Both the position numbers and the translations under genes were made by a program. A stretch of 17,531 nucleotides of DNA from Martensiomyces pterosporus (Eukaryota > Kickxellomycota > Kickxellomycetes > Kickxellales > Kickxellaceae). Below the pieces are notes generated by a model. It was given only the letters and a program-made list of their open reading frames with translations. It made no database searches and was not told the origin of the DNA. Positions 17,353 through 17,531 of the stretch are shown here, piece after piece (position 1 is the first letter of the stretch; the number at the start of each line of letters is the position of its first letter). The stretch is from the NCBI GenBank assembly GCA_025201845.1, contig MU604059.1:23789-41319 (forward strand), in the 5' to 3' direction.

Positions 17353-17460
17353 TGCTGGTCCTGTCCTTGCCTTTTCTTTCCTGCCTTGCCTTTTTGCTGC
17401 TCATCCAGTCTCGCTCTTGTGCCGCCTCTCCTTCTATCCACCCATCCTGCCTCGCCCTTG
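17353..17460 (+). promoter_or_regulatory. Pyrimidine-rich stretch, possible upstream region of a gene beyond the right edge
   Basis: The plus strand is rich in C and T runs (CCTTGCCTTTTCTTTCC and similar) from about 17353 to 17460. CT-rich stretches of this kind are common just upstream of transcription starts in fungi. No TATA box or ATG-initiated frame follows inside the window, so this is only a suggestion. Confidence 0.25.
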
Positions 17461-17506
17461 TACATACACGCCCGCGCACCGCCTATCCACCGCACACCTG
17501 GCACCA

Positions 17507-17531
17507 CACCCGCACCCGCACCCGCACCCGC
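17507..17531. repeat. (CACCCG)n hexanucleotide repeat cut by the window edge
   Basis: Four full CACCCG units and one base run to the last position of the window, so the full length is unknown. It is not the TTAGGG type of fungal telomere repeat. It could be a microsatellite or, in one frame, encode alternating Pro-Ala or Pro-His. Confidence 0.8.

Noticed and set aside
17507..17531. Telomeric repeat at the right edge
   Set aside because: CACCCG units do not match TTAGGG-type fungal telomeres and the repeat is only four units long within the window.

Overview
The window looks like nuclear DNA from an early-diverging filamentous fungus. The gene density, intronless reading frames and GC-rich codons, together with Gln-, Ser- and Ala-rich proteins and TATA/CCAAT promoters with AATAAA signals, would fit Kickxellomycotina (a Coemansia-like organism). 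That assignment is an inference from style and family resemblance, not from a marker gene. No tRNA, rRNA, intact transposon, CRISPR array or viral gene was recognised.

Left part (1-6349). A GATA-type zinc-finger transcription factor (+) may continue beyond the left edge. It converges on a run of minus-strand genes: a low-specificity L-threonine aldolase, a kappa-class glutathione transferase/HCCA-isomerase-like protein of the DsbA fold, and an SDR of the yeast YIR035C/YIR036C (IRC24) benzil-reductase type. Between the transferase and the SDR lies a decayed, frameshifted fragment of a second threonine aldolase. It shows that the aldolase was once duplicated here.

Middle (6350-9352). A long minus-strand frame of up to 1000 codons carries a domain clearly related to the nucleotide-binding domain of peroxisomal ABCD transporters. 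Every catalytic motif is altered and there is no ABC transmembrane domain. A disordered Ser/Pro/Ala-rich tail of about 500 residues follows. This apparent ABCD-derived pseudo-ATPase is the most unusual object in the window. Its true start is uncertain, and a small opposite-strand frame with its own TATA box overlaps its 5' end.

Right part (9353-17531). A 1.5 kb intergenic region precedes a 109-residue protein with one C2HC zinc-finger-like motif (+); its 3' UTR has a perfect PUF-binding element and AATAAA signals. It converges on a 694-codon Gln/Tyr/Ser-rich, prion-like protein (-) containing a nearly identical 222-bp in-frame tandem duplication. The last 4 kb has no convincing gene. It ends in a GC-rich block with strong inverted repeats, a 23-bp minisatellite, a pyrimidine-rich stretch and a hexanucleotide repeat at the right edge; this may be the upstream region of a gene beyond the window.

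The enzyme genes need not form a pathway. They are neighbours on one strand with separate promoters, as is usual in fungi.
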